Assembly (NCBI RefSeq): GCF_028737205.1
Contig: NZ_JAQZAL010000030.1
Coordinates: forward strand, 1 to 64,000
Origin: Actinomycetospora lutea
Lineage (GTDB): Bacteria > Actinomycetota > Actinomycetes > Mycobacteriales > Pseudonocardiaceae
Direction: 5' to 3'
Length of the DNA stretch: 64,000 bases
The translations under genes were made by a program, and so were the position numbers. Numbering within the stretch: the stretch's first letter is position 1; the number at the start of each line of letters is the position of its first letter. The notes below the pieces were generated by a model that saw only the letters and a program-made list of their open reading frames with translations, did not search any database and was not told the origin of the DNA. Positions 41,362 through 49,571 of the stretch are shown here, one piece after another.

Positions 41362-42315
41362 GTGAGCTCGCCGACGGCCGTGGTCCTGCGCGACCTCGGC
41401 CTCGGCGACCTGCTCGTCGCGGTGCCCGCGCTGCGCCTGCTGCGCCGCGCGCTCCCGGACCACGAGATCGTCCTCGTCGCCCCGCAGGCCCTCGCCCCGG
41501 TGGTCTCCCTGGTCGAGGCGGTGGACACCCATGTGAGCGAACTTCGGGGCTATAGCCCCGAAGTTCGCTCACGTACCCCGGACCTCGCCGTCAACCTCCA
41601 CGGCGCGGGGCCGCAGAGCCACGCGCGGTTGGCGGCGCTGGGCGCCCGGCGACAGATCGGGCACGCCGCGCCCGGGTGGGACGGGCCGGCGTGGTCCGAC
41701 GACCCCGCCCGCCCCGAGCGCCGCCGCTGGTGCGACCTGCTCGCCGACGCCGGACTCGTCAGCCCCGAGACGGCCGCCGGCGCCGCCGACGACCTGCACC
41801 TCCCCGGCCGGCGCGCCGTCCCCGGCGGGTCCGTCGTCGTGCACCCCGGCGCCGCGTACGGGTCGAAGCGCTGGCCCGCGGCCCGGTTCGCGGTGTGCGC
41901 GGCCGCGCTGCAGGCCCGGGGCCACCCCGTGGTCGTCACCGGCGGCGACGACGAGCGGCGCCTGACCGCCGAGGTCGTCGCCCGCGCGGGCCTGCGGCCC
42001 GACGCCGACCTCGGCGGGCGCACCGACCTCGCCGGCCTGCTCGACCTCGTCGCCGCCGCGTCGCTCGTGATCGCCGGCGACACGGGGATCAGCCACGTCG
42101 CCACGGCGTTCGGGACCCCCTCGGTGACGCTGTTCGGGCCCGTCCCGCCGACCCGGTGGGGGCCGCCGCCCGGCGCCGCGCACGTCGTCCTGGGCGACGA
42201 CCGCGCCCGCCGCGGCGACCGCTTCGCCGACGTCCCGGACCCCGCGCTGCTGGCCGTGGGCCCCGAGGACGTGCTGGCCGCGCTCCCGTCCCTGCCCGGC
42301 GGCGTCCCGGCCTAG
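41362..42315 (+). CDS. family 9 glycosyltransferase (copy 2), carrying an in-frame palindrome insertion
   Basis: 317 residues, GTG start 4 bp after sigF2. GT9 signs: VVLRDLGLGDLLVAVPALRLLRR, DLAVNLHGAGPQSH, VVVHPGAAYGSKRWPA, IAGDTGISHVATAFGTPSVTLFGPVPPTRW. Palindrome copy D adds HVSELRGYSPEVRSR (about residues 57-71) directly before the conserved PDLAVNLHG, yet the frame remains open. Probably a heptosyltransferase of the cluster. Confidence 0.87.
   Translation: MSSPTAVVLRDLGLGDLLVAVPALRLLRRALPDHEIVLVAPQALAPVVSLVEAVDTHVSELRGYSPEVRSRTPDLAVNLHGAGPQSHARLAALGARRQIGHAAPGWDGPAWSDDPARPERRRWCDLLADAGLVSPETAAGAADDLHLPGRRAVPGGSVVVHPGAAYGSKRWPAARFAVCAAALQARGHPVVVTGGDDERRLTAEVVARAGLRPDADLGGRTDLAGLLDLVAAASLVIAGDTGISHVATAFGTPSVTLFGPVPPTRWGPPPGAAHVVLGDDRARRGDRFADVPDPALLAVGPEDVLAALPSLPGGVPA
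41530..41575. repeat. 46-bp palindromic repeat, copy D (inside a GT9 gene)
   Basis: Centre CTATAG; inner arms are CTTCGGGG/CCCCGAAG instead of ATTCCCGG/CCGGGAAT, a set of paired changes that keep the stem. Two outer mismatches. Read in the same phase as copy C (GTG-AGC-GAA), so the central TAG is out of frame. Confidence 0.95.
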
Positions 42316-42326
42316 CATCGGCGCCC

Positions 42327-43136
42327 GTGAGGCTGCGCTACGAGCTCCTGGGCTGCGCGCTGCACGGGCACGCGCTCGTGGGCACCGACGCGGCCACGGT
42401 GCGGGCGCAGGACGCGCTGCTGGTGCGCCAGGACGCCGACGGACTGCGCTGGTACCGGTGCCTGCGCTGCGACGCCTGGGAGCCCGGCGCGCCGCCCGCC
42501 GCGCCCGCCCGCGACACCGTCCCGGGCCCCGACGGGATCGAGGTGCCCCTGCGCGGGCGCCCGCTGCGCGACCGCTTCGTCCTGCGCCTCATCGCCCTCG
42601 ACCGCGCCCTGCACGTCGTGGGCCTCACGCTGCTCGCCACCGCCGTGCTGCTCTTCGCCGCCTACCGCGAGGCGTGGGGCCCGACGGCCGGGCGGATCGT
42701 CGGGGTGCTCCAGGGCGCCCTCGGCGGACCGGTCGGGCACGGCGGGCCGACGCTGCTCGTCGAGGTCGAGCGCGCCTTCGCCGTCCCCGACCGCACGCTG
42801 CACTGGCTCGCGGCCGCCCTGCTCGCCTACGCGGTGCTCGAGACCGTCGAGGCCGTCGGCCTCTGGTACGCCCGCCGCTGGGCGGAGTACCTGACCTTCG
42901 TCGCCACCATGGTGCTGCTCGTGCCCGAGGTCTGGGAGCTCAGCCACGGGCCGACCCCGACGAAGATCGTCGCGCTGGTCGTCAACCTCGCCGTCGTCGC
43001 CTACCTGCTCGTCGCCAAGCGCCTGTTCGGGCTGCGCGGCGGCGGGCGCGCGGAGGAGGCCGAGCGGGCGCACGACACCGGGTGGGCGGCGGTCGAGCGC
43101 ACCGGGCCGGGCGCCGATCGGCTGACCGCGGGCTGA
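42327..43136 (+). CDS. DUF2127 membrane protein
   Basis: 269 residues. A short N-terminal part with CxxC (YRCLRCDAW) precedes four hydrophobic segments in a DUF2127 arrangement: LHVVGLTLLATAVLLFAAY, LHWLAAALLAYAVLETVEAVGLW, AEYLTFVATMVLLVPEVWEL and KIVALVVNLAVVAYLLVAKRLF. Function unknown. GTG start 11 bp after the GT9 gene. Confidence 0.75.
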   Translation: MRLRYELLGCALHGHALVGTDAATVRAQDALLVRQDADGLRWYRCLRCDAWEPGAPPAAPARDTVPGPDGIEVPLRGRPLRDRFVLRLIALDRALHVVGLTLLATAVLLFAAYREAWGPTAGRIVGVLQGALGGPVGHGGPTLLVEVERAFAVPDRTLHWLAAALLAYAVLETVEAVGLWYARRWAEYLTFVATMVLLVPEVWELSHGPTPTKIVALVVNLAVVAYLLVAKRLFGLRGGGRAEEAERAHDTGWAAVERTGPGADRLTAG

Positions 43137-43321
43137 CGACCCGTCCCGTGCCCGTGGCGACCGGCGATCAGGGCGCGTCCCGGGACCGTGAGCACCGCAG
43201 GGGGGAACCTCCCGAGCCATTCGGTAGCACGACAGGACCCGTCGGCCCTGTCGGAGGATCCTCGCCACGAGAGACCGGCCGGATTCGGTTGTGGGCGAGC
43301 GGGGCGGGGTACGTCCGCCGG

Positions 43322-44242
43322 GTGCGCCTTCTCTTGTCCACCCGCGTCCCGGCCGCCGTCCGGGGCGTGGTCTCGAGCGTCGTGGAGACCTTGCGCGGGC
43401 GCGACCTCGCCGCCGTCGCGGCCGGCCTGACCTACTTCGCCGCGCTCGGGGTCGTCCCCTGGCTGCTGCTGGCCGTGTGGGGCGCGGCGCTGATCAGCTC
43501 GCCGGCGACGGTCGCCGCCTATCTCGCCGACCTGCGCCTGCTCGTGCCGCCGGAGATGGGCGCGCGCCCGGTGTGGGACGCCCTCGTGCGCGCCGGGCTC
43601 GACCTCGGCCCCTGGGGCGCGCTGATCACGATCTTCCCCGCGACGTTCTACGGCGAGGGCCTGCGCCGCGCCTGCCTGCGCCTCGCGCCGCGCCACGACC
43701 GCTTCACCGGCTGGCGCGCCCGGCTCGCGCTGCTGCCGCTCGTGCTCGCCGTCCCCGTGCTCGCGCTCGGGGTGTTCGCGAGCGCGCCGCTGCTCGGTGA
43801 CCTCGCCCGCACCGGAGGGGTCGCCGGCACGCTGGGGTGGGTCGTCGTCGCCTTCCACGTCTCGTTCGTCGCGCTCGGCGTCGTCATCGCCTGGGGCTTC
43901 CGCGTCGTCGCGCCCGGCCGCCTCGGGTGGCCGGCCTCGCTGATCGGGGCGTTCGGCACGGCCGCGGTGGTCGGGGGCTTCCTGCAGGGCTTCCTGCTGT
44001 TCCTCGCGCTGCCGATCGACCTCGGCATCCCGTTCGGCGGGCTCGACGTCATCGGGGCCACGGTGGCGGTCGCCCTGTGGCTGTTCGTGCTGCACGTCCT
44101 GCTGCTGGTCGGGTGGACGGCGACCGACGCGCTCGACCGGCGGTGGCGCACTCCCGGGCCGCCCGCGGACGCGGGGACGGAGAACGGGACGGAGGCCGGG
44201 ACGGGGATGCCCGCGCCGGCCCTCGCGGGAGCCGGCCGGTGA
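43322..44242 (+). CDS. YihY/BrkB-family membrane protein
   Basis: 306 residues with six or so membrane helices. The family opening is seen in GRDLAAVAAGLTYFAALGVVPWLLLA, then ITIFPATFYGEGLRRACLRL, and a C-terminal hydrophilic tail rich in Gly/Thr/Glu. YihY proteins are of unsettled function; they are not RNase BN. It is the first gene of a GTGA-coupled operon with cruF, cruG and crtD. Confidence 0.8.
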   Translation: MRLLLSTRVPAAVRGVVSSVVETLRGRDLAAVAAGLTYFAALGVVPWLLLAVWGAALISSPATVAAYLADLRLLVPPEMGARPVWDALVRAGLDLGPWGALITIFPATFYGEGLRRACLRLAPRHDRFTGWRARLALLPLVLAVPVLALGVFASAPLLGDLARTGGVAGTLGWVVVAFHVSFVALGVVIAWGFRVVAPGRLGWPASLIGAFGTAAVVGGFLQGFLLFLALPIDLGIPFGGLDVIGATVAVALWLFVLHVLLLVGWTATDALDRRWRTPGPPADAGTENGTEAGTGMPAPALAGAGR

Positions 44243-45078
44243 ACGTCCTCGCCCCCGTCCGCACCTACTTCGCCCACCTCCCCCGCCGCCACCTCGTGCC
44301 CTGGCTGCTCGGCGCGGGCGCGGTGGCCGTGCAGATCGCGTTCCCGCTGACCGGCGGCGGGACCCCGACGCTGACCGTCGTCTCGGTCGCGCTCTTCGCG
44401 CTGGCCTCGGTGAGCCACGCCCTGCTCGCGCGGGGGCCCGGCGCGGCGGTCGGGCTGGTCGTCGTCGCCGCCGGCGGCGGGCTCGTGATCGAGGCCGTCG
44501 GGCTCGCCACCGGCCTGCCGTTCGGCGAGTACCGCTACACCGACGCGCTCGGCCCGTCCCTGCTCGGCGTCCCGCTCGTGGTGCCGGCGGCCTGGACGAT
44601 GATGTCCTACCCCGCGCTGGTGGTCGGCCGACGCCTCGCGACCGCGCTCGGCCGGGGCCGGGGCGCCACGACCGTCCTCGGCGCCTGGGCGCTCGCGAGC
44701 TGGGACGTGTTCCTCGACCCGCAGATGGTCGACGCCGGCAACTGGTACTGGCTCGATCCCACGCCCGCGCTGCCCGGCGTGCCCGGCATCCCGGTCTCGA
44801 ACTTCGCCGGGTGGCTGCTCGTCTCGCTGGTCATGATCGCCGCGCTCGACCGCGTCATGCCGGCGGGCCCGGCCACCGACGACCGCCTGCCCCTGGCGCT
44901 GTGGCTGTGGACGTTCCTGTCCTCGACGATGGCCGCCGCGGTCTTCTTCGGGCGCCCGACCGTGGCGCTGGTCGGCGGCCTGCTCATGGGTCTCGTCGGC
45001 GTCCCGCTCATCGTCGTCCTGCGCCTCCACGGCAGCGCTGCCGCGCCCGCGCCGACCCGGCAACGGATCGCGGCGTGA
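44239..45078 (+). CDS. cruF: CruF-like carotenoid 1',2'-hydratase (DUF422)
   Basis: 279 residues, strongly hydrophobic, of the carotenoid biosynthesis DUF422 family: GLPFGEYRYTDALGP, ASWDVFLDPQMVDAGNWYW and GIPVSNFAGWLLVS are diagnostic. CruF adds water to the acyclic end of lycopene- or γ-carotene-type carotenoids. GTG start overlaps the YihY stop; its own stop overlaps the next GTG. Confidence 0.85.
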   Translation: MNVLAPVRTYFAHLPRRHLVPWLLGAGAVAVQIAFPLTGGGTPTLTVVSVALFALASVSHALLARGPGAAVGLVVVAAGGGLVIEAVGLATGLPFGEYRYTDALGPSLLGVPLVVPAAWTMMSYPALVVGRRLATALGRGRGATTVLGAWALASWDVFLDPQMVDAGNWYWLDPTPALPGVPGIPVSNFAGWLLVSLVMIAALDRVMPAGPATDDRLPLALWLWTFLSSTMAAAVFFGRPTVALVGGLLMGLVGVPLIVVLRLHGSAAAPAPTRQRIAA

Positions 45079-46166
45079 GGGCCGCGGTCACCGTCGGCTC
45101 GATCCTCGCCGGGGCCTCGCTGGCCCTCACCGTCGACAACCTGCGCCGCGTGCGCGTCCCCGACCCGGCCGCCGCGCCGCCCCGTGAGCGCGTCGCCGTG
45201 CTCGTCCCGGCGCGCGACGAGCAGGAGCAGATCGGCGGCTGCGTGCGCGCGCTGCGCGCCGCGGTGGAGCGCTGGCCCGTCCCCGCCGAGATCCTGGTGC
45301 TCGACGACGGCTCCACCGACGCGACGGCCGCGCACGCCCGCGAGGCCGGGGCGCGGGTGCTCGACGGCGCCCCGCCCCCGCCGGGGTGGCTCGCCAAGCC
45401 CTGGGCCTGCCGCCGGCTGGCCGACGCCACCCGCGCCGACGTGCTCGTCTTCGTCGACGCCGACGTCCGCGTCGCCCGGCACGGCCTCGCCGCCACGGTC
45501 GACCTGCTGCGCCGCAGCGGCCTCGACCTGGTCTGCCCGCACCCGCACCAGCTCGCCGTCACCCCCGCGGAGCGCCTCGTGCAGCCGCTGCTCGCGTGGT
45601 CCTGGCTCGCGACGCTGCCGCTGGGGATCGCCGAGCGCTCGCCCCGGCCCATGCTCACCGCGGCGAACGGGCAGCTGCTCGCCGTCGACGCCCGCGCCTA
45701 CCGCGCCGCCGGCGGGCACCCGCGCGCCGCGGTCCTCGACGACATCGCCCTGCTGCGCACGCTGAAGCGCCACGGGTTCCGGGGTGTCGTCGCCGACGGC
45801 ACCGGCGTCGCGAGCTGCCGCATGTACCGGGACGGGCAGGAGCTGCGCGCGGGCTACACGAAGTCGCTGTGGGCGGCGTTCGGCACCCGGCCGCGGGCCG
45901 GCGCGGTGATCGCGCTGCTCGGGCTCGTGCACGTCGTCCCGGCGGTCGCGGCCCTGGGCGGGTCGCGGGTCGGGCTCGCGGGCTACCTCGCGGGCGTGGC
46001 GAGCCGCGCGCTGGCGGCGCGGCGCACCGGCGCGCGGGTCGCCGACGCGGTGGCGCACCCGGTCTCGGTGCTCGTGCTCGCGGCGCTCACCGCGGACTCG
46101 TGGCGGGCGCGCCGCGCGGGGACCCTGCGCTGGCGCGGGCGCCCCGTGACCCCCGCGGCGGCATGA
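45075..46166 (+). CDS. CruG-like membrane-bound family 2 glycosyltransferase
   Basis: 363 residues. GT2 core: RVAVLVPARDEQEQIGGCVR, ILVLDDGSTDATAA, DVLVFVDADVRVARHG (DAD), AVLDDIALLRTLKRHG (acid/base Asp) and membrane helices at the C-terminus. In carotenoid clusters this protein lies next to cruF and glycosylates the hydroxyl made by it. Coupled by 4-bp overlaps on both sides. Confidence 0.82.
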   Translation: MRAAVTVGSILAGASLALTVDNLRRVRVPDPAAAPPRERVAVLVPARDEQEQIGGCVRALRAAVERWPVPAEILVLDDGSTDATAAHAREAGARVLDGAPPPPGWLAKPWACRRLADATRADVLVFVDADVRVARHGLAATVDLLRRSGLDLVCPHPHQLAVTPAERLVQPLLAWSWLATLPLGIAERSPRPMLTAANGQLLAVDARAYRAAGGHPRAAVLDDIALLRTLKRHGFRGVVADGTGVASCRMYRDGQELRAGYTKSLWAAFGTRPRAGAVIALLGLVHVVPAVAALGGSRVGLAGYLAGVASRALAARRTGARVADAVAHPVSVLVLAALTADSWRARRAGTLRWRGRPVTPAAA

Positions 46167-47662
46167 GCACCGCCGTCGTCGTCGGCGCGGGGCTCGGCGG
46201 GCTGGCGGTCGCGGCCCGGCTCGCGGCCGAGGGCCACGCGGTGACGGTGCTGGAGCAGGCCGAGCGGGTCGGCGGCAAGCTCGGGACGGTCGAGGTCGGC
46301 GGGTACCGCTTCGACACCGGGCCCTCGCTGGTGACGATGCCGCCGGTGCTCGAGCGGCTGTTCGCCGACACCGGCGCACCGCTGCGCGACGTGCTCGACC
46401 TGGAGCCGCTCGACGTCGCCGCCCGCTACCGCTTCGGGGACGGCACCGTGCTCGACCTGCCCGGACGGCGCGCCGCGGTCCCCGACGCCCTCGACGCGGC
46501 CCTCGGCGGCGGGGCCGGTGACCAGTGGGCGGGCTTCCTGGACCACGCCGAGCGCGTCTGGCACGCGACGCACGAGCACTTCCTGGAGTCGCCGGTCTCC
46601 CCCGCCGGGCTCGCGCGGCTCTCGCTGCGCGGGCGCGACCTGCTCGCCGTGGCGCCCTGGCGCAGCCTGCGCGGGGTCGGCGCGCGGTACCTGCGCGACG
46701 AGCGCCTCGGCATGCTGCTCGACCGGTACGCGACCTACTCGGGCTCCGACCCGCGCCGCGCGCCCGCCGCGCTGGCGGTCGTGCCGTACGTGGAGCAGGA
46801 GTTCGGGTCCTGGTACGTGCGCGGCGGGTTGCGGCGGCTCGCGGAGGCGGTGGCGCAGCGGTGCCGCACGCTGGGCGTCACGGTGCGGACCGGCGCCCGC
46901 GTCGAGGCGATCGAGGTGCACGGCGGGCGCGCGGGCGGGGTGCGGCTGGCCGCCGGGGAGCGCCTGCGCGCCGACGTCGTGGTGGCCAACGCCGACGCCG
47001 CGACGGTCTACGGGCCCGGCGGGCTGCTCCCGCACCGCGCGCAGTCTCGCCGGCTGCACCGGGCGACGCCCTCGTCGTCGGGGTTCGTGCTGCTGCTCGG
47101 GCTGGCCGGGCGCGACCCCGCGACCCCGCACCACCGCGTGCTCTTCCCGCGGACGCGCGCGGCCTACGACGCCGAGTTCGACGCCTACCGGCGCGGGGCA
47201 CCGGCCGCGTCGCCCGCGGTGTACGTGCACGCGCCCGACGACCCGGCGCTGCGACCCGGCGAGGACGCCGAGACGTGGTTCGTGCTCGTCACGGCGCCGC
47301 GTCACGACCCCGGGGGCGGTGTGGACTGGGACGCGCCCGGGCGGGCGGCGCGCTACGCCGACCGCGTCCTCGCGCTCATGGCGCAGCGCGGCGTCGACGT
47401 GCGCGACCGCGTCCGCCACCGCGTCGTCCGCACACCCGCCGACCTCGAGCGCGAGACCCGCTCGCCCGGCGGCAGCATCTACGGGACGTCGTCGGACGGC
47501 GCGCTCGCGGCGTTCCTGCGCCCGGCGAATCGCTCGCCGGTCGACGGGCTCTACCTCGTCGGCGGCTCCGCCCACCCCGGCGGCGGCCTGCCCCTCGTCA
47601 CCCTGTCCGCCGAGATCACGGCCCGGCTGATCGGCGTACGTGAGCGAAATTCACGGCTATAG
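46163..47662 (+). CDS. CrtI/CrtD-type carotenoid desaturase
   Basis: 499 residues. FAD motif VVVGAGLGGLAVAARLAAEG, substrate segment GGYRFDTGPSLVTMPPV and C-terminal VDGLYLVGGSAHPGGGLPLV mark the phytoene desaturase family. With cruF and cruG next to it, a 3',4'-desaturase (CrtD) is the best guess. The last residues RERNSRL and the TAG stop come from palindrome copy E; the native end was probably near ARLIG. Confidence 0.85.
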   Translation: MSTAVVVGAGLGGLAVAARLAAEGHAVTVLEQAERVGGKLGTVEVGGYRFDTGPSLVTMPPVLERLFADTGAPLRDVLDLEPLDVAARYRFGDGTVLDLPGRRAAVPDALDAALGGGAGDQWAGFLDHAERVWHATHEHFLESPVSPAGLARLSLRGRDLLAVAPWRSLRGVGARYLRDERLGMLLDRYATYSGSDPRRAPAALAVVPYVEQEFGSWYVRGGLRRLAEAVAQRCRTLGVTVRTGARVEAIEVHGGRAGGVRLAAGERLRADVVVANADAATVYGPGGLLPHRAQSRRLHRATPSSSGFVLLLGLAGRDPATPHHRVLFPRTRAAYDAEFDAYRRGAPAASPAVYVHAPDDPALRPGEDAETWFVLVTAPRHDPGGGVDWDAPGRAARYADRVLALMAQRGVDVRDRVRHRVVRTPADLERETRSPGGSIYGTSSDGALAAFLRPANRSPVDGLYLVGGSAHPGGGLPLVTLSAEITARLIGVRERNSRL

Positions 47663-47682
47663 CCGTGAATTCCGCTCACGTA
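47637..47682. repeat. 46-bp palindromic repeat, copy E
   Basis: Centre CTATAG, one mismatch only (A opposite C, G expected). Inner arms TCACGG/CCGTGA: again a paired change relative to TCCCGG/CCGGGA. It supplies the TAG stop of the desaturase (+) and the TGA stop of the phosphatidyltransferase (-), like copy B. Confidence 0.95.
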
Positions 47683-48305
47683 CGGAGGCGGCGCCGCACC
47701 GTCACGAGCACCTGGGTGAAGCCGACGACCGCGAGCACGGCCGCGATGGTCACCGCGATCGTCGCCACCGGCAGCCACGGGGTCACCGCGGTCCCGAGCA
47801 GACCCAGCGCCGCGACGATCACGCGCGAGGGCCGCTCCCAGACGCTGACCACGCCCACGTCGGGCAGCCGCGCCGAGGCGCGCACCGACTCCTGGAGCAG
47901 GGTCAGCGTCCCCACCCCGACCGCGAGCCACCCCGGCGCGCCCGCCAGCACCAGCGCCACGAGGAAGGCCACGTCGCCGATGCGGTCGACGAGCGGGTCG
48001 AGCACCCGGCCCCACGCGGTGGCCGTGTCGGTGAGCACCGCGACCGCCCCGTCGAGCCCGTCCAGCAGGGCGCACAGGACCACGAAGAGCGCCCCGACGA
48101 CCGGGAACCCGGCGAGCACCCAGAGCGGCACCCCCACCCCGCACAGACACGACAGCGCCGTCAGCACCCACGGCGGCACACCTCGGCGCGCCAGCGGCCG
48201 CACGGCGACGAACACCACCCGCAGCCACGCCAGGACGAGGCCCCGCGGCTCGATCCCCCCGTGGGCCGCCGACCAGCGTGCCAGGAACCTGGGGAGGGAG
48301 GTCAC
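47676..48305 (-). CDS. CDP-alcohol phosphatidyltransferase
   Basis: 209 residues, several membrane helices. The CDP-OH-P motif reads DGLDGAVAV-x8-G-RVL-D-PLV-D: all Asp and Gly are in place, but the Arg of the classic DGxxAR is Val. It transfers a phosphatidyl group to an unknown alcohol (glycerol-phosphate, inositol-phosphate or other). GTG start overlaps the ligase stop; the last codons lie in palindrome copy E. Confidence 0.8.
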   Translation of the reverse strand: MTSLPRFLARWSAAHGGIEPRGLVLAWLRVVFVAVRPLARRGVPPWVLTALSCLCGVGVPLWVLAGFPVVGALFVVLCALLDGLDGAVAVLTDTATAWGRVLDPLVDRIGDVAFLVALVLAGAPGWLAVGVGTLTLLQESVRASARLPDVGVVSVWERPSRVIVAALGLLGTAVTPWLPVATIAVTIAAVLAVVGFTQVLVTVRRRLRT

Positions 48306-49294
48306 TGCTCCCGCACGACGTCGGCGGGGTCCTTGTCCTCCCGCAGCCCCTGGTAGCGCGGGTGGCGCAGCCGGCCGTCGGTGGTCCACTCGCCGAACCC
48401 GACCGCGCACACGAGCTCCGGGCGCACCCAGTGCTGCCCCTTCTCGCGCACGGCGTCGGCGAAGGGGCTCTCCGACACCGCCAACGGGTCGAGCCGGTCC
48501 CGCAGCATCGTCAGCGCCGCCGCGTCGTAGCCGGTCCCGACCTTCCCGGCGTAGCGGAGCTCCCCCGCCGACCAGTAGCCGACCAGCAGCGCCCCGAGCC
48601 CCCGCCGCGACCCGCTCGGGTCGGTCCAGCCGCCGATGACGAACTCCTGGTCGCGGACGCACTTGAGCTTGAGCCAGTCGCGGCTGCGCCCGCCGGCGAC
48701 GTAGGGCGCGTCGCCGCGCTTGGCGATCAGCCCCTCCCAGCCGTCCCCGCACGCCTCGGCGAGCAGGTCGGACGGGTCCCCCTCCAGCGCGGGCGAGCGG
48801 AACAGCGGCGCCTCGAACGTCACGACCGCGTCGAGGATCCGGTGCCGCGTCGACTGCGGCAGCCGCGTCACGTCGATCTCGTCGAGGACGAGCAGGTCGA
48901 ACAGGTGCGCCTCGACCGCGACCCCGGTGCGGCGCGCCCGGTTCGGGTCCTGCAGGTGCATGCGCGCCTGCAGGCTGGAGAACGTGCCGTCGGCGGCGGT
49001 GATCTCCCCGTCGAGCACGAACTGCGCCGGGCCGTGCGCGTCGAGCGCCTCCACGATCTCCGGGTAGCTCGCGTCCATCGACTTCTGGTTGCGCGACCAC
49101 AGCCGCGGCGCCCCGCCCGCCGCGCGGGTGGCGATGACGCGGACCCCGTCGAGCTTGCGCTCGAACACCCACCCCGCGCCCGGCGGATGCTCCTTGGACA
49201 GCGTCGCGAGCATCGGCGCACGGAACCCGACGCCGTCGGCCTTGCGCAGCGCACGCTGCTGGTCGGTGGGGAGGTCCCACACGTCGTCCGGCAC
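48302..49294 (-). CDS. ATP-dependent DNA ligase (LigD ligase-domain type)
   Basis: 330 residues. Adenylation motif FERKLDGVR (K47), then QFVLDGEITAADGTF (III), EGLIAKRGDAPY (IV) and SRDWLKLKC (V). The OB domain follows with GVGFGEWTTDGRLRHP. It matches the ligase part of LigD/LigC proteins that act in nonhomologous end joining; Ku and polymerase domains are not adjacent. Four-nt overlap with the phosphatidyltransferase. Confidence 0.9.
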   Translation of the reverse strand: MPDDVWDLPTDQQRALRKADGVGFRAPMLATLSKEHPPGAGWVFERKLDGVRVIATRAAGGAPRLWSRNQKSMDASYPEIVEALDAHGPAQFVLDGEITAADGTFSSLQARMHLQDPNRARRTGVAVEAHLFDLLVLDEIDVTRLPQSTRHRILDAVVTFEAPLFRSPALEGDPSDLLAEACGDGWEGLIAKRGDAPYVAGGRSRDWLKLKCVRDQEFVIGGWTDPSGSRRGLGALLVGYWSAGELRYAGKVGTGYDAAALTMLRDRLDPLAVSESPFADAVREKGQHWVRPELVCAVGFGEWTTDGRLRHPRYQGLREDKDPADVVREQ

Positions 49295-49325
49295 CCCGCC
49301 TTCCTACCCCCTACCGTCGGTCGGC

Positions 49326-49514
49326 ATGAGCGAGCAGCGCCACGAGGCGGCGAACATCGAACAGCGCTACGTCGCCGAGTACAACGACGAGGAGGCGCTG
49401 GTCGAGGGCCTCGACCCCGCCAAGTCCGGTGACGAGAAGACCACCGAGCAGGTGAAGGCCGCCGGCGACGACGTCGAGGACCAGGTCGACGAGATGGCCG
49501 ACCCCGAACGGTGA
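49326..49514 (+). CDS. small acidic protein of unknown function
   Basis: 62 residues, about one third Asp/Glu, no Cys and no membrane segment (YVAEYNDEEALVEGLDPAKS). I do not recognise a family. It is divergent from the ligase with 31 bp between starts and precedes the reductase gene by 57 bp. Small acidic stress-induced proteins are common in actinobacteria, but there is no direct evidence here. Confidence 0.55.
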   Translation: MSEQRHEAANIEQRYVAEYNDEEALVEGLDPAKSGDEKTTEQVKAAGDDVEDQVDEMADPER

Positions 49515-49571
49515 GCACGAAGTGACCCGCCGGTAGGCGGGCCCCGGTGGGCTGTGCCACGATCCTGCGCC

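Noticed and set aside
28890-47682. The five palindromes as a CRISPR array or IS ends
   Set aside because: They are kilobases apart, have no spacer regularity, no cas genes and no transposase nearby.
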